From NCBI GenBank assembly GCA_947306315.1, contig CAMZGF010000009.1:1-18090 (forward strand): a stretch of DNA of 18,090 bases, written 5' to 3'. The notes under the pieces were generated by a model. That model saw only the letters and a program-made list of their open reading frames with translations. It had not been told where the DNA came from and ran no database searches. Position 1 is the stretch's first letter. Every line of letters begins with the position of its first letter. This DNA comes from an uncultured Candidatus Saccharibacteria bacterium. GTDB lineage: Bacteria > Patescibacteriota > Saccharimonadia > Saccharimonadales > Saccharimonadaceae. This document shows positions 7,906 through 15,682 of the stretch, piece after piece. Both the position numbers and the translations under genes were made by a program.

Positions 7906-9165
7906 TCATCTGTCACGAGAATCTCGCGACCAAGCAAAGGCGAATAGCAACATGATGAATGTAAAAATCCAAATTGAAATCTTGAAACTCCACTTCAGAT
8001 AGAACGCGAAAATATTTCCAATCCAAATATAAAACTGTTCACTTCGTTCGCGTTTACCCGTCATGAAGAATTTATTAATTTGCCAGTAAGGACGAAAACT
8101 AACCTGCGTTAAGCGAATACCGCTGTAAAATAAAAGTAAACTCAAGGTGAGCATCATACCGGCTCCTGGATTCGGACCGACGTGGAATATAGACAAACCT
8201 AGTAAACCATATATTAAGCCACCACCAAAAAGTGCTAGGGTATGACGAAGATTTTCATCATTGTACTTTGTCTGACCGAAGAATTTTGCATTTTGTAAAA
8301 CAGATTCAGTCATATTGTCTCTGTAAATCTCATTCGCTTTATTACATGTAGCCAAACATTTCTCATACTTTTCTTGAGATGCAATTATCATCGAACCAGA
8401 AGAAGAATCTTCAATATAAAAACTATGAGAGAGAGCAACTAAATCATAAGCACAAGCTCGCCGAAATTCTTCATCCGTAGGATTTTTTTCAAGATACTCA
8501 TCGATAAGTTTAAATGCCATCTCTTCTTTACCCATTTGTTCATAAAGATAGCATTGTTCAGAAGTAGCCGTCGGATTTTCGGGATAAACTTCAAGCATTC
8601 GATTAATATAGCCTTGTGCGTATTCATAAGCACCCACGTCTGTAGAGTACCTAGCACCTAGTCTAAGTGAAAAGAAATCATTAGGATATTCAGTAAGCGC
8701 GAGCGTTATTGCATCGAAAGCCGCTCGCATATTATCAGAACCATAATTCGCCATAGCAAGAAAATGATATAGACGAACGTCTTTTACGTTATTACTGAGA
8801 GCTTCATTGCATCGCCGTATCAACACGCCATAATTACCTAGAGATAACAACTGAGAAAGTTCTTCTAAAAATTCTCGGGCAACTTGCTGAACTTCTTCAC
8901 TTATTCTACCTTCCTTATAGGCTTTTGCAAGTTCTTTATCGTACTTTGACTTGTCTTTTTCAAAAATTTTTATGGCAGCCTCAAATGATTGAAGGTCTTC
9001 TTCTATCTTTGCTTGCAATTCATAATCAAAAGGATTCATCTCTGATTGCTTCATTCGTTTTCCGTGCATTGAACGAAGTTGAGCTACAATCTCTTCCGCG
9101 CTTTGATTCGGATCAAGATGGAATTTTCGATAGTAATCTACAAGTTCTCCAGATTTCTTTTTCAT
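7906..9165 (-). CDS. Degenerate J-domain, TPR and two-membrane-segment protein
   Basis: This 419-aa protein starts with a J-like region (about 10-80): DYYRKFHLDPNQSAEEIVAQ resembles helix I-II of DnaJ, and the helix ending DKSKYDKEL resembles the end of a J-domain. The HPD loop that stimulates Hsp70 is absent (RSMHGKRMK in its place). Residues about 90-290 read as helical TPR-type repeats (YGVLIRRCNEAL, DAITLALTEYPND, YINRMLEVYPENP, LIDEYLEKNPTD). Two hydrophobic blocks at about 308-352 and 378-412 give two or more membrane passes near the C-terminus, leaving the J and TPR parts cytosolic. AGAGG lies eight bases before the ATG, 14 bp after the zinc-ribbon gene. It likely works with the Hsp70 encoded two genes upstream, as a membrane anchor or a non-stimulating binder. 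Confidence 0.75.
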   Translation of the reverse strand: MKKKSGELVDYYRKFHLDPNQSAEEIVAQLRSMHGKRMKQSEMNPFDYELQAKIEEDLQSFEAAIKIFEKDKSKYDKELAKAYKEGRISEEVQQVAREFLEELSQLLSLGNYGVLIRRCNEALSNNVKDVRLYHFLAMANYGSDNMRAAFDAITLALTEYPNDFFSLRLGARYSTDVGAYEYAQGYINRMLEVYPENPTATSEQCYLYEQMGKEEMAFKLIDEYLEKNPTDEEFRRACAYDLVALSHSFYIEDSSSGSMIIASQEKYEKCLATCNKANEIYRDNMTESVLQNAKFFGQTKYNDENLRHTLALFGGGLIYGLLGLSIFHVGPNPGAGMMLTLSLLLFYSGIRLTQVSFRPYWQINKFFMTGKRERSEQFYIWIGNIFAFYLKWSFKISIWIFTFIMLLFAFAWSRDSRDR

Positions 9166-9179
9166 TTCATAAACCTCTA

Positions 9180-10766
9180 TTATTCGTTAAACGCTCGTAT
9201 AAGTTTTGCTTCCAGATCGTCAATTTTCCAACCGTCAGCTAATTTTACCATAACTGCATTTCCTTGGAATATCTGTACTTTTATTTGACCATTAACTCTA
9301 TCCTTAGCTTGAAGTGTATATGAAATACGAACAAAATTGTCTGCCTTTTCAAGAATTCTAGCATCAGTTAAACTATTTTCAATCATCTCGTTATAACCGC
9401 TGCGATAATTTTCAAACTCGCCCATCTGGTTCTGCTGTTTATCTGTCATTAAGTTGTAGGCTCCCGCAAAGTCCCGACTATTTAACTTGTCCCAGTATTG
9501 ACGAAATACTTGCATAGAGCCGTCTTCTTGTTCAGCTGGTTTTGGTTTCTGTTGTTCGTCGCTTATAGTCCTTACACTGATATATTCTACAACTTCATTT
9601 TTTAATGCAAAACGTAACAAAGATTTTTTTCCATGTAAAGAAATAAACGGATATTCTAACAAAGTATTTCCATTCATCTCACTAAGTTCATAGTCACGAC
9701 CATACGTTGTTATGACCTCTTGCCGCGTGGAATTTTGATGAAGACCGCGCTTAGTTTCTACTTTTGCTGTTTTAGAGACCAGTGCCTCCACTATATTATT
9801 TTTTACAACGACTTCCATATCGGGATAATGGTGACGAATAAATCCATCATTATTGTCATATATACGTTCTTGTGAGCCAATAATCGCATGAACTCTTTCC
9901 AAACTGTCTCCTAAACATATCGCACCAAGTGAAAGCTCTGAGGAAACATTATGCATATCAACAGTCGAAGGAAGTTGGTACGGTTTTGCAGGTACGGTAG
10001 TAACAATGGGAGCAGGAGTCGTTGTTTCTTGGTTTGTAACTGGAACAGGTGGCTTTGTATTAACTCTTTTGCCAGACCCGCCAAAATTAAAGCTGGTCAG
10101 CATGAAAAAAAGAAAGAATACAAAAGCCTTAATAAAAATATCTTTCCGTTGTATCAAAAACTCTTTTGGGTCTTTTCTAAAAAGGCTAAACAAACTCTCA
10201 TCGTCAAAATAATATCTAGGTCTATTTCTCTGCATGAAATTATTAGGTGGCGCAGATGGAGGAGCATATACAACCGTTTTTTGATTTTGCTCCTGAACAT
10301 TTTCTGCCGTACGACGGGTTTGAGATGTGGCTTCTGTTGCCTCTTGAGGAGAGTGATTCCGAGATTTATTTTTCTTTTCATCAGACTGCGCTTGCGAGTT
10401 CTTAGATACTCGCGATTTAGTCTTAACTGGTCTGGATGTAGAGGAAGATTCTAGCAAAGTATCCTCCGACAAGCGCAACTCGGATTTATCACGTCTAATC
10501 GCCTTCGAAGATTCCGAAACTTTTTTCTTATTAACAGGTTGTGTTGTAGTTTCCTTAGATGAACTAGAATTACCATCGTCAAATTCAAGTACGGTGGATA
10601 TTTCCGCGAGTATGCTCTTTTCAACGGCTTGTTCCGCAGTAGATTCCCCCGATGAATGTGACTGAGAGGGAATTTTCTTTATAGTTAAAGTTCTTTTTGG
10701 TTTTCCACAGTTTCCACAAAAATTTCCACTGTTTATATGTCCACAAGAACAAATCCATTCTTTCAT
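9180..10766 (-). CDS. Zinc-ribbon single-TM protein with SmpA-like and NTF2-like outer part
   Basis: The 528-aa protein has an N-terminal zinc ribbon (Cys6, Cys8, Cys17, Cys20 in ICSCG and FCGNCGKPK), then a long Ser/Thr/Lys-rich disordered stretch to about residue 185. One membrane helix follows at about 210-229 (FIKAFVFFLFFMLTSFNFGG). After it come a Pro/Thr-rich linker, a beta-rich region with two SmpA/OmlA-like units (LGAICLGDSLERVHAIIG and GLHQNSTRQEVITTYG), and a C-terminal NTF2-like fold (VFRQYWDKLNSRDFAGAYNL to GWKIDDLEAK). The likely topology puts the ribbon inside and the rest outside, fitting a sensor or scaffold. ATG at 10766 has GGAGG five bases upstream; a TTG at 10787 precedes that site and is rejected. 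The gene follows dnaK by 25 bp. Domain names after the membrane helix are judged by eye. Confidence 0.78.
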   Translation of the reverse strand: MKEWICSCGHINSGNFCGNCGKPKRTLTIKKIPSQSHSSGESTAEQAVEKSILAEISTVLEFDDGNSSSSKETTTQPVNKKKVSESSKAIRRDKSELRLSEDTLLESSSTSRPVKTKSRVSKNSQAQSDEKKNKSRNHSPQEATEATSQTRRTAENVQEQNQKTVVYAPPSAPPNNFMQRNRPRYYFDDESLFSLFRKDPKEFLIQRKDIFIKAFVFFLFFMLTSFNFGGSGKRVNTKPPVPVTNQETTTPAPIVTTVPAKPYQLPSTVDMHNVSSELSLGAICLGDSLERVHAIIGSQERIYDNNDGFIRHHYPDMEVVVKNNIVEALVSKTAKVETKRGLHQNSTRQEVITTYGRDYELSEMNGNTLLEYPFISLHGKKSLLRFALKNEVVEYISVRTISDEQQKPKPAEQEDGSMQVFRQYWDKLNSRDFAGAYNLMTDKQQNQMGEFENYRSGYNEMIENSLTDARILEKADNFVRISYTLQAKDRVNGQIKVQIFQGNAVMVKLADGWKIDDLEAKLIRAFNE

Positions 10767-10791
10767 TTTCTCCTCCGTCGCGAACAAAATA

Positions 10792-12396
10792 TTAGTCGCC
10801 TATATTAAGCCGGTGGATATGTTTTTCTGCCTCTATCAATTCTTCTTCCGTCATATTAAATCTTTCGCGGTTAATCTTGACTTCGCCAAGGGGAACGCCA
10901 TTACTCTTATCAAAACCTTTATCGAAATCTATTGCATGGACATGGATAATAGCGTCGCTATCGCAAGTAACGATAATGCGAAGTTGAACCAAATATTCTC
11001 GTGGGCGCAATTTCAATTCTGCCTCACCAATAATCATCGTATATTGCAGGTCTTCATCTTCACCTTGAGTAACTTGCAAAAAAATAGCTTCTTGATTAGG
11101 TGCAGACGTTTGATATTCATCACAAATGATCTGTGCTGGTATAGGAGTATTTTTATCCATTATAACGGAGTTAATGAATCGGTCGCCGCCATCTACAACA
11201 ATACCTATGCCGTGACTTGTAACATCCCGAAAACTATAACTCTTATCGAGCACAGGTAAACTATCCTTATCGATTGTAAAATCTTTTTCAGAATCTGTGG
11301 CTTGAACACCAGAATTAAAACTGCCGTCTGCTTTTTGCCGAGCAACATCAACAGCATGAAACGCCGCACCAATAGCAACTGCCTCGTCGGGATGAACTTC
11401 TGCCGAAGGTTTAATGCCTGTTACTCGTTCAATTTCTTCTCGGACTTTTGGAATCCTAGTACTACCACCGACCAAAATAATTTTATCAATATCATCATAT
11501 TTTAAACCAGCATCGTCCATTGCATTTTGCATTGTGCTGAGTGTGCGCCCGATAATATCGTTGACAAACTCTTCTTCAAAAACTTCCCTATCAAGAGTTA
11601 CTGTAAATTCTTCGCCCCTAATATAAACAGTAATCGTCGTTTCATCTTCGAAAGAAAGTTCCTTTTTCGCCTTTTCCGCCTGAATCATAAGGCTCTGCAG
11701 TGCTTTAATATCACTTTCTATGTCAAAGCCAGCTTCTTCGGCTTCCTCTTTAGCCCATTTGAAAATTTCTCTATCGATGTCGTAACCACCGAGTTTATGA
11801 TTGCCGTTAGTTGCTATGACCGTAATATTATCTTCATCTATATCTAAAATACTGACATCAAAAGTGCCTCCACCGAAATCGTAAACCATTATTCTTTGCT
11901 TAGTAGTCAGATTTTTAATTATACCAAAAGCGATTGCAGCAGCAGTAGGCTCATTTATTATATCAAGAACTTCAATACCTGCGAGCCTTGCCGCATCACG
12001 TGTCGCGTTTCTCTGAGGGTCGCTAAAATATGCAGGAACCGTGATAACTGCACCGTCTATGGACTCTCCTAAACGGTATTCTGCATCCTGCTTGAGCTTT
12101 GACAAAATAAGAGATGAAATTTTTTCCGCATTAAAAGTATCACCATTCCGAGCCGTAAAAATATAATTTCTTTCGCCCATGTGACGCTTGACAAACGACT
12201 CGTAATTTCCAGGATCAGCAATACTTTTTTCTTTAGCCCTTTCACCTACCACAGGCTTCTTGCCCCCGAAAAGTACAGCTGAAGGCGTGATTCTGTTGCC
12301 CTGCTTATTTTCGATAATTTGCGGTTGCCCTTTTTCATCTATATAAGCAATGGCAGAAAAAGTCGTGCCCAAGTCAATTCCTACAACTTTTCCCAT
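10792..12396 (-). CDS. Hsp70/DnaK-type chaperone, truncated lid
   Basis: This 534-aa protein has a full Hsp70 ATPase domain: GIDLGTTFS (6-14), NEPTAAAIAFG (148-158), YDFGGGTFDVSI (172-183) and ILVGGSTRIPKVREE (307-321). The following segment (about 350-390) does not contain the usual hydrophobic linker DVLLLDV, and the beta substrate domain (about 390-512) starts FRDVTSHGIGI, unlike DVTPLSLGI of housekeeping DnaK. Only about 20 residues follow (TEEELIEAEKHIHRL), against about 100 or more for a normal lid, so the protein is some 80-100 residues shorter than usual. No grpE or HPD-bearing dnaJ is nearby. ATG at 12396 has GGAGG nine bases upstream; a closer ATG at 12402 is only three bases from it. 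The gene overlaps the stop of the Ig-like gene. It is a specialised Hsp70, not the housekeeping copy. Confidence 0.9.
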   Translation of the reverse strand: MGKVVGIDLGTTFSAIAYIDEKGQPQIIENKQGNRITPSAVLFGGKKPVVGERAKEKSIADPGNYESFVKRHMGERNYIFTARNGDTFNAEKISSLILSKLKQDAEYRLGESIDGAVITVPAYFSDPQRNATRDAARLAGIEVLDIINEPTAAAIAFGIIKNLTTKQRIMVYDFGGGTFDVSILDIDEDNITVIATNGNHKLGGYDIDREIFKWAKEEAEEAGFDIESDIKALQSLMIQAEKAKKELSFEDETTITVYIRGEEFTVTLDREVFEEEFVNDIIGRTLSTMQNAMDDAGLKYDDIDKIILVGGSTRIPKVREEIERVTGIKPSAEVHPDEAVAIGAAFHAVDVARQKADGSFNSGVQATDSEKDFTIDKDSLPVLDKSYSFRDVTSHGIGIVVDGGDRFINSVIMDKNTPIPAQIICDEYQTSAPNQEAIFLQVTQGEDEDLQYTMIIGEAELKLRPREYLVQLRIIVTCDSDAIIHVHAIDFDKGFDKSNGVPLGEVKINRERFNMTEEELIEAEKHIHRLNIGD

Positions 12397-12401
12397 AAAC
12401 A

Positions 12402-14012
12402 TCAACCTCCAAAAAACTTCTTCTTAACTTTCTTCGTTACAGTTGTCAGGAGACCTTTCTTAAAAACTTCAACGATAACTTCTTTGCGAATACTTTTCGT
12501 TACGTTCTCTATGACAATGCGGGTAGTGCCTTTACCAACGCCGTGTACTTCCTGACCGACAACATTCGCTACACGCATATCCATGCTTGAAATTAAAAGT
12601 TGTCCATCAATCGCGTTTTCCGGAATAATACGAATTTTTAAAAGCTTTTTATCTCCGCAAGCTACTTCCATCTCTTCCTCTTCGGGCACTATAGCAACCA
12701 AAAAAGGTTTTACAACGCAACGAAAAGATGCACTCACATTCTCTGCCACGCAACTAATATTACAAATGCCTTGCTTCTTTGCTTTAAGGCGACCATTTTC
12801 AATCAAGGCAACAGCAGAATCTGTTGTATGCCAAGTGATTTTATTGAAGTTGTCTGCATCCGTTGGGGAGACAGAAAATTTAACGATGTGTTCGCAACCT
12901 TCACCTATGATAAGTTTTTGTTCAGTGAAAATAATTTCTTGAATGCGATTTCTTTTAATGACGTTGAAAGAAATTTCAGCGCAAGGAACAGTCTCGCCTG
13001 TTCTTTGAATATACATAGTACAAGAACCTTCGCGAAGTCCTTCAACCAATAAGCCATTACAACGAATAATACCATCACGACTATAGGTATATGATAAATT
13101 TCCCACAGAAATGGGATGAGTAGCAATATCACTGTCAAAACGAATACGAATACTCTGCCCCAATTCGATTGTGTTGCTCTCAGCGACAGGAATTATTCTA
13201 TTTGTCGTGCTTTGAACATCTTCCAAAGATTTTTTATATAGACTTTTCGTTTCTGATGGTAAAGAGGCAATACATCTTCGTAAAATTTGAATCAATGGCA
13301 TGAACAGCAGACATTTAAAAATCGCTTGAATCAAAAAATCTCGTTGAACATAAAAAGCAAAAAACTTCCCGATTTTTTTATCGAAGACTATACTTTCAGA
13401 AAGTGTATCCGAAATTTGAATCAAGAAACCTTCTTCTTTACTGAGTTGGTTCAGATGAGCATCAGAGAGCTTTTGTACAGTTAGCACAAATAAAATGTCA
13501 TGCGAATGATTGTGCATTTTCCAAAATTCTCTCAAGGAAACGATTTCTGTTTGAAGCTTGCAGAAAGAATTTTTTATCTCTAACCCAAGCAAATCTCTCC
13601 GGAACATCTTGATTTCATCAGACACAACAAAAAGCGCAAATAAGTTTTGAAATTCATAGTCTCGGATATTTTTATCGCGAATAAGTTCATGCAATTTTTT
13701 CAGACGCGTCGTCGTCGCAGTATCACGAATCCAAGGAACACAATCGCAACTGTTACAGAGCGGGTGAGCCGTCGCTAAAGCTTTCATGGCAAACATCTCT
13801 TCGGCACAAGATGAGAACGTCAACAGAAAACTTTCATCGTTAAATTGTTTTGCAATGTCGTCGAGAATACAATCGCACCACTCGGAAAAAGGAGCGTTCA
13901 TATGTTGATGAAGACTACTGTAAGGAGAAATGTTTTTGCCGTCAATCAAAATACTCAATCGTTGCATATACGGATTATTGACGAGCTTCACTTGATGAAG
14001 CAAATTCTCCAC
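12402..14012 (-). CDS. Protein with C-terminal bacterial Ig-like repeats, unknown N-terminal domain
   Basis: In this 536-aa protein the C-terminal half (about 270-515) reads as three Ig-like beta sandwiches. The middle one is a clear BIG_2-type unit (SVSPTDADNFNKITWHTTDS, then ALIENGRLKAKKQGICNISC); the flanking ones are weaker (CNGLLVEGLREGSCTMYI; VANVVGQEVHGVGKGTTRI). The N-terminal half (1-265) is unrecognised and has Cys clusters CDC (46-48) and CNSCDC (86-91), plus a hydrophobic patch near 235-250. There is no signal peptide, so these Ig units, usual in surface proteins, seem to be cytosolic here. The tail is very basic (KKVKKKFFGG). The start is GTG with AAGGA five bases upstream. The stop overlaps the dnaK start region (TGATG), suggesting translational coupling with the Hsp70. 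It could be a client adaptor or scaffold. Confidence 0.75.
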   Translation of the reverse strand: MENLLHQVKLVNNPYMQRLSILIDGKNISPYSSLHQHMNAPFSEWCDCILDDIAKQFNDESFLLTFSSCAEEMFAMKALATAHPLCNSCDCVPWIRDTATTTRLKKLHELIRDKNIRDYEFQNLFALFVVSDEIKMFRRDLLGLEIKNSFCKLQTEIVSLREFWKMHNHSHDILFVLTVQKLSDAHLNQLSKEEGFLIQISDTLSESIVFDKKIGKFFAFYVQRDFLIQAIFKCLLFMPLIQILRRCIASLPSETKSLYKKSLEDVQSTTNRIIPVAESNTIELGQSIRIRFDSDIATHPISVGNLSYTYSRDGIIRCNGLLVEGLREGSCTMYIQRTGETVPCAEISFNVIKRNRIQEIIFTEQKLIIGEGCEHIVKFSVSPTDADNFNKITWHTTDSAVALIENGRLKAKKQGICNISCVAENVSASFRCVVKPFLVAIVPEEEEMEVACGDKKLLKIRIIPENAIDGQLLISSMDMRVANVVGQEVHGVGKGTTRIVIENVTKSIRKEVIVEVFKKGLLTTVTKKVKKKFFGG

Positions 14013-14045
14013 TCCCTTCCTTGCGTCGAACTAAAAGCAATTTTT

Positions 14046-14615
14046 TCAGCGTTCCATATCGACATTACTTTTGCTTTCTACTTTTTTAGTTCTAATCTCT
14101 GAACTATGATTATCTATACCACTAGAATCCTTCGTACGAACACCCTCTTGAGGGGTAGCATGATTCGTCTCGTCGGAATTGTTGCCAGTTTCATTATTAT
14201 TTTTTTTGTCTGGAACGTCGTTGGTTTTTGTCTCATCGCGCTGAAAAGTACCCCAAGAAAAATCAAACTCCGACTTTTTATCTTCTGCATTTTCCTTTTT
14301 AGATTCCGGCTTGTCGATCTCTGAATGTTCCTTATTTTCTTTGATTTCCTTATGCTGTTTAAGGCGATCACTTATCCATTCACGTAAAGAACGTTTATCT
14401 TTTTCAAACTTGGATTTTGTATCCTCATTACCATCTTTTTGATCAAGCTTTTCGTCTTTTTCAGAAGAGTCATCATTGTCGCGAGTTTCCAAAGTTTGAC
14501 TACGAGTTTTGCGGTCATCACTGTCATTAGATTTTCTTTCAGAAGTTTCGTCATTTTCACGTGTTTCCAAAATTTGATTACGAGGCTTTGAATCAGTACC
14601 CTCAAGTCTGCTCAA
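14046..14615 (-). CDS. Hydrophilic disordered protein, short paralogue of the next upstream gene
   Basis: This 189-aa protein is very rich in Asp, Glu, Lys, Ser and Asn, with no hydrophobic core or membrane segment, and is probably largely disordered. Its first about 110 residues match the neighbouring 292-aa protein: SRLEGTDSKPRNQILET, EKDEKLDQKDG, REWISDRLKQHKE. It also carries an internal tandem repeat (RNQILETRENDETSE then RSQTLETRDNDDSSE, 26-residue period) that the neighbour lacks. The C-terminal 80 residues (DKKNNNETGNNSDETNHA region) are unrelated to the neighbour. The start is TTG at 14615 with AAGGGG eight bases upstream, the same TTG-and-leader arrangement as the paralogue. It lies 33 bp upstream of the Ig-like gene. 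I do not recognise the family; it could be a scaffold, an effector with a variable tail, or a decaying copy. Confidence 0.65.
   Translation of the reverse strand: MSRLEGTDSKPRNQILETRENDETSERKSNDSDDRKTRSQTLETRDNDDSSEKDEKLDQKDGNEDTKSKFEKDKRSLREWISDRLKQHKEIKENKEHSEIDKPESKKENAEDKKSEFDFSWGTFQRDETKTNDVPDKKNNNETGNNSDETNHATPQEGVRTKDSSGIDNHSSEIRTKKVESKSNVDMER
14503..14583 (-). repeat. 78-bp direct repeat start points within the short hydrophilic gene
   Basis: The DNA encoding RNQILETR (minus strand, about 14583-14560) recurs 78 bases later as that encoding RSQTLETR (about 14505-14482). The core GTTTCCAAA.TTTGA.TACGAG is seen on the plus strand at both sites, and once in the paralogue near 15615-15637. 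The 26-codon period explains most of the length difference between the two proteins in this region. Confidence 0.65.
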
Positions 14616-14626
14616 GATTAGATCCC

Positions 14627-14746
14627 CTTTCGCAAAAATATCTCATTCAAGACGTCTTAAAAAATAACTACACGGGTAAACGATACAGAAAGTGTCGGAT
14701 TTTTTGCATCACCGATGATCGCATGACACGAGTTACATTTTCACTT
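14627..14746 (-). pseudogene. Decayed 3' remnant of an ATPase paralogue
   Basis: The 177-bp gap between the two hydrophilic genes (14616-14792) holds a broken copy of the ATPase C-terminus. Read on the minus strand it gives VVIF, a stop, then DVLNEIF, matching AVFEDTLNEIF at the true ATPase end with Glu changed to a stop. A weaker match (KC..., C.AII) extends about 25 codons further up, with another stop. The DNA match continues into the leader and TTG start of the following gene (about 30 of 38 bases from AATGA to TTGAG, counted by eye). This indicates duplication of an ATPase 3' end plus hydrophilic gene, followed by loss of the ATPase part. Confidence 0.6.
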
Positions 14747-14792
14747 CCATGAAAATCTTACACTACACTTTCACTATAACCATTTTTTTGTC

Positions 14793-15668
14793 TTACAATA
14801 TTTTATCAATTTCTCGATTGTTATCCTTCAATTTGGTAATATGGTAATCCGCTTCTTTTATTTTTTCCTTCATAGCTTTAACAGTACTTTTCATTCCTTC
14901 GTATTCGTCATTTAATTTTTCTTCTATTCTTTCGCGAGTATCTTTATCGTCTGTACTTGTTTCTCGATAATGTTTAATTTCATCTAATTTATTTTGAATT
15001 CCTTCTTCAGCAGCTACCAATGCCAAAGACATATTATCACGTTTATCAGAGATTAAATCAATATACCTGTCATTAGTAGTTCTAACATACTCTAATTCTT
15101 TGCGTTGATCTTTGCTTATTTTTTTGCCATCGGGGGGAATGTCAAGAATATCTTCATTATATCTCTGCTCCAAACCCTTAGCTTCTTCTATATCTGATTC
15201 AACAAGCATTCCGCTTTTTCGACCATCACCCAAAGCATCAGAAATTGTCATGTCATATTCAGTTGAACGATTGTAATCTTTAAGAGCCTGTTGATGTTCT
15301 GGGGTACCACGCTGATAATTTCTCAAACTCTCAGATATCGTATCCGTCGATTTCTTTTCTTCAGATGAATCACGAAGTTTCTGTTTTAAATCTTGTTCTT
15401 TTTGTTCATACGATATTTCGGGCGTTTGCTTTTTCTCTTCCATAGATTCATCTTGGGATTCGGACTTATCTATCTCTGCTCGTCGCTTATTTTCTTTGTT
15501 TTCTTTATGCTGTTTGAGGCGATCGCTTATCCATTCACGTACTGAACGTTTACCTTCATCGCCATCTTTTTGATCAAGCTTTTCGTCCTTTTCGAAAGAA
15601 TCAGTACTTTCTGGGGTTTCCAAAATTTGATTACGAGGTTTTGAATTCGTACCTTCAATTCTACTCAA
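14793..15668 (-). CDS. Hydrophilic coiled-coil protein encoded directly after the ATPase
   Basis: This protein has about 291-292 residues. It starts with the region shared with its paralogue (SRIEGTNSKPRNQILET, EKDEKLDQKDGDEGKRSVRE, WISDRLKQHKENKENK), then an unshared helical part of about 200 residues with coiled-coil character (GIQNKLDEIKHYRE, EEKLNDEYEGMKSTVKAMKE). No signal peptide or membrane segment is present. The start is TTG at 15668, with AAAGGAG eight bases upstream. A longer ATG start at 15686 would place that ribosome site inside the gene, overlap the ATPase stop and add six residues; the paralogue's identical TTG context favours 15668. It follows the ATPase by 14 bp, suggesting the two products work together. 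I cannot name the family. Confidence 0.7.
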   Translation of the reverse strand: MSRIEGTNSKPRNQILETPESTDSFEKDEKLDQKDGDEGKRSVREWISDRLKQHKENKENKRRAEIDKSESQDESMEEKKQTPEISYEQKEQDLKQKLRDSSEEKKSTDTISESLRNYQRGTPEHQQALKDYNRSTEYDMTISDALGDGRKSGMLVESDIEEAKGLEQRYNEDILDIPPDGKKISKDQRKELEYVRTTNDRYIDLISDKRDNMSLALVAAEEGIQNKLDEIKHYRETSTDDKDTRERIEEKLNDEYEGMKSTVKAMKEKIKEADYHITKLKDNNREIDKIL

Positions 15669-15682
15669 GATTAATTCTCCTT

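Noticed and set aside
9951..10454. Plus-strand open frame of 167 codons, Arg-rich
   Set aside because: It is antisense to the membrane helix and Ser/Lys-rich region of the zinc-ribbon protein; its composition is what that complement would give.
10813..11259. Plus-strand open frame of 148 codons
   Set aside because: It is antisense to the substrate-binding domain of the Hsp70, which is conserved at protein level.
14688..14772. Inverted repeat GAAAGTGT / ACACTTTC flanking part of the intergenic relic
   Set aside because: Only eight bases with a 69-base loop in AT-rich DNA; likely chance, and no transposase or site duplication is present.
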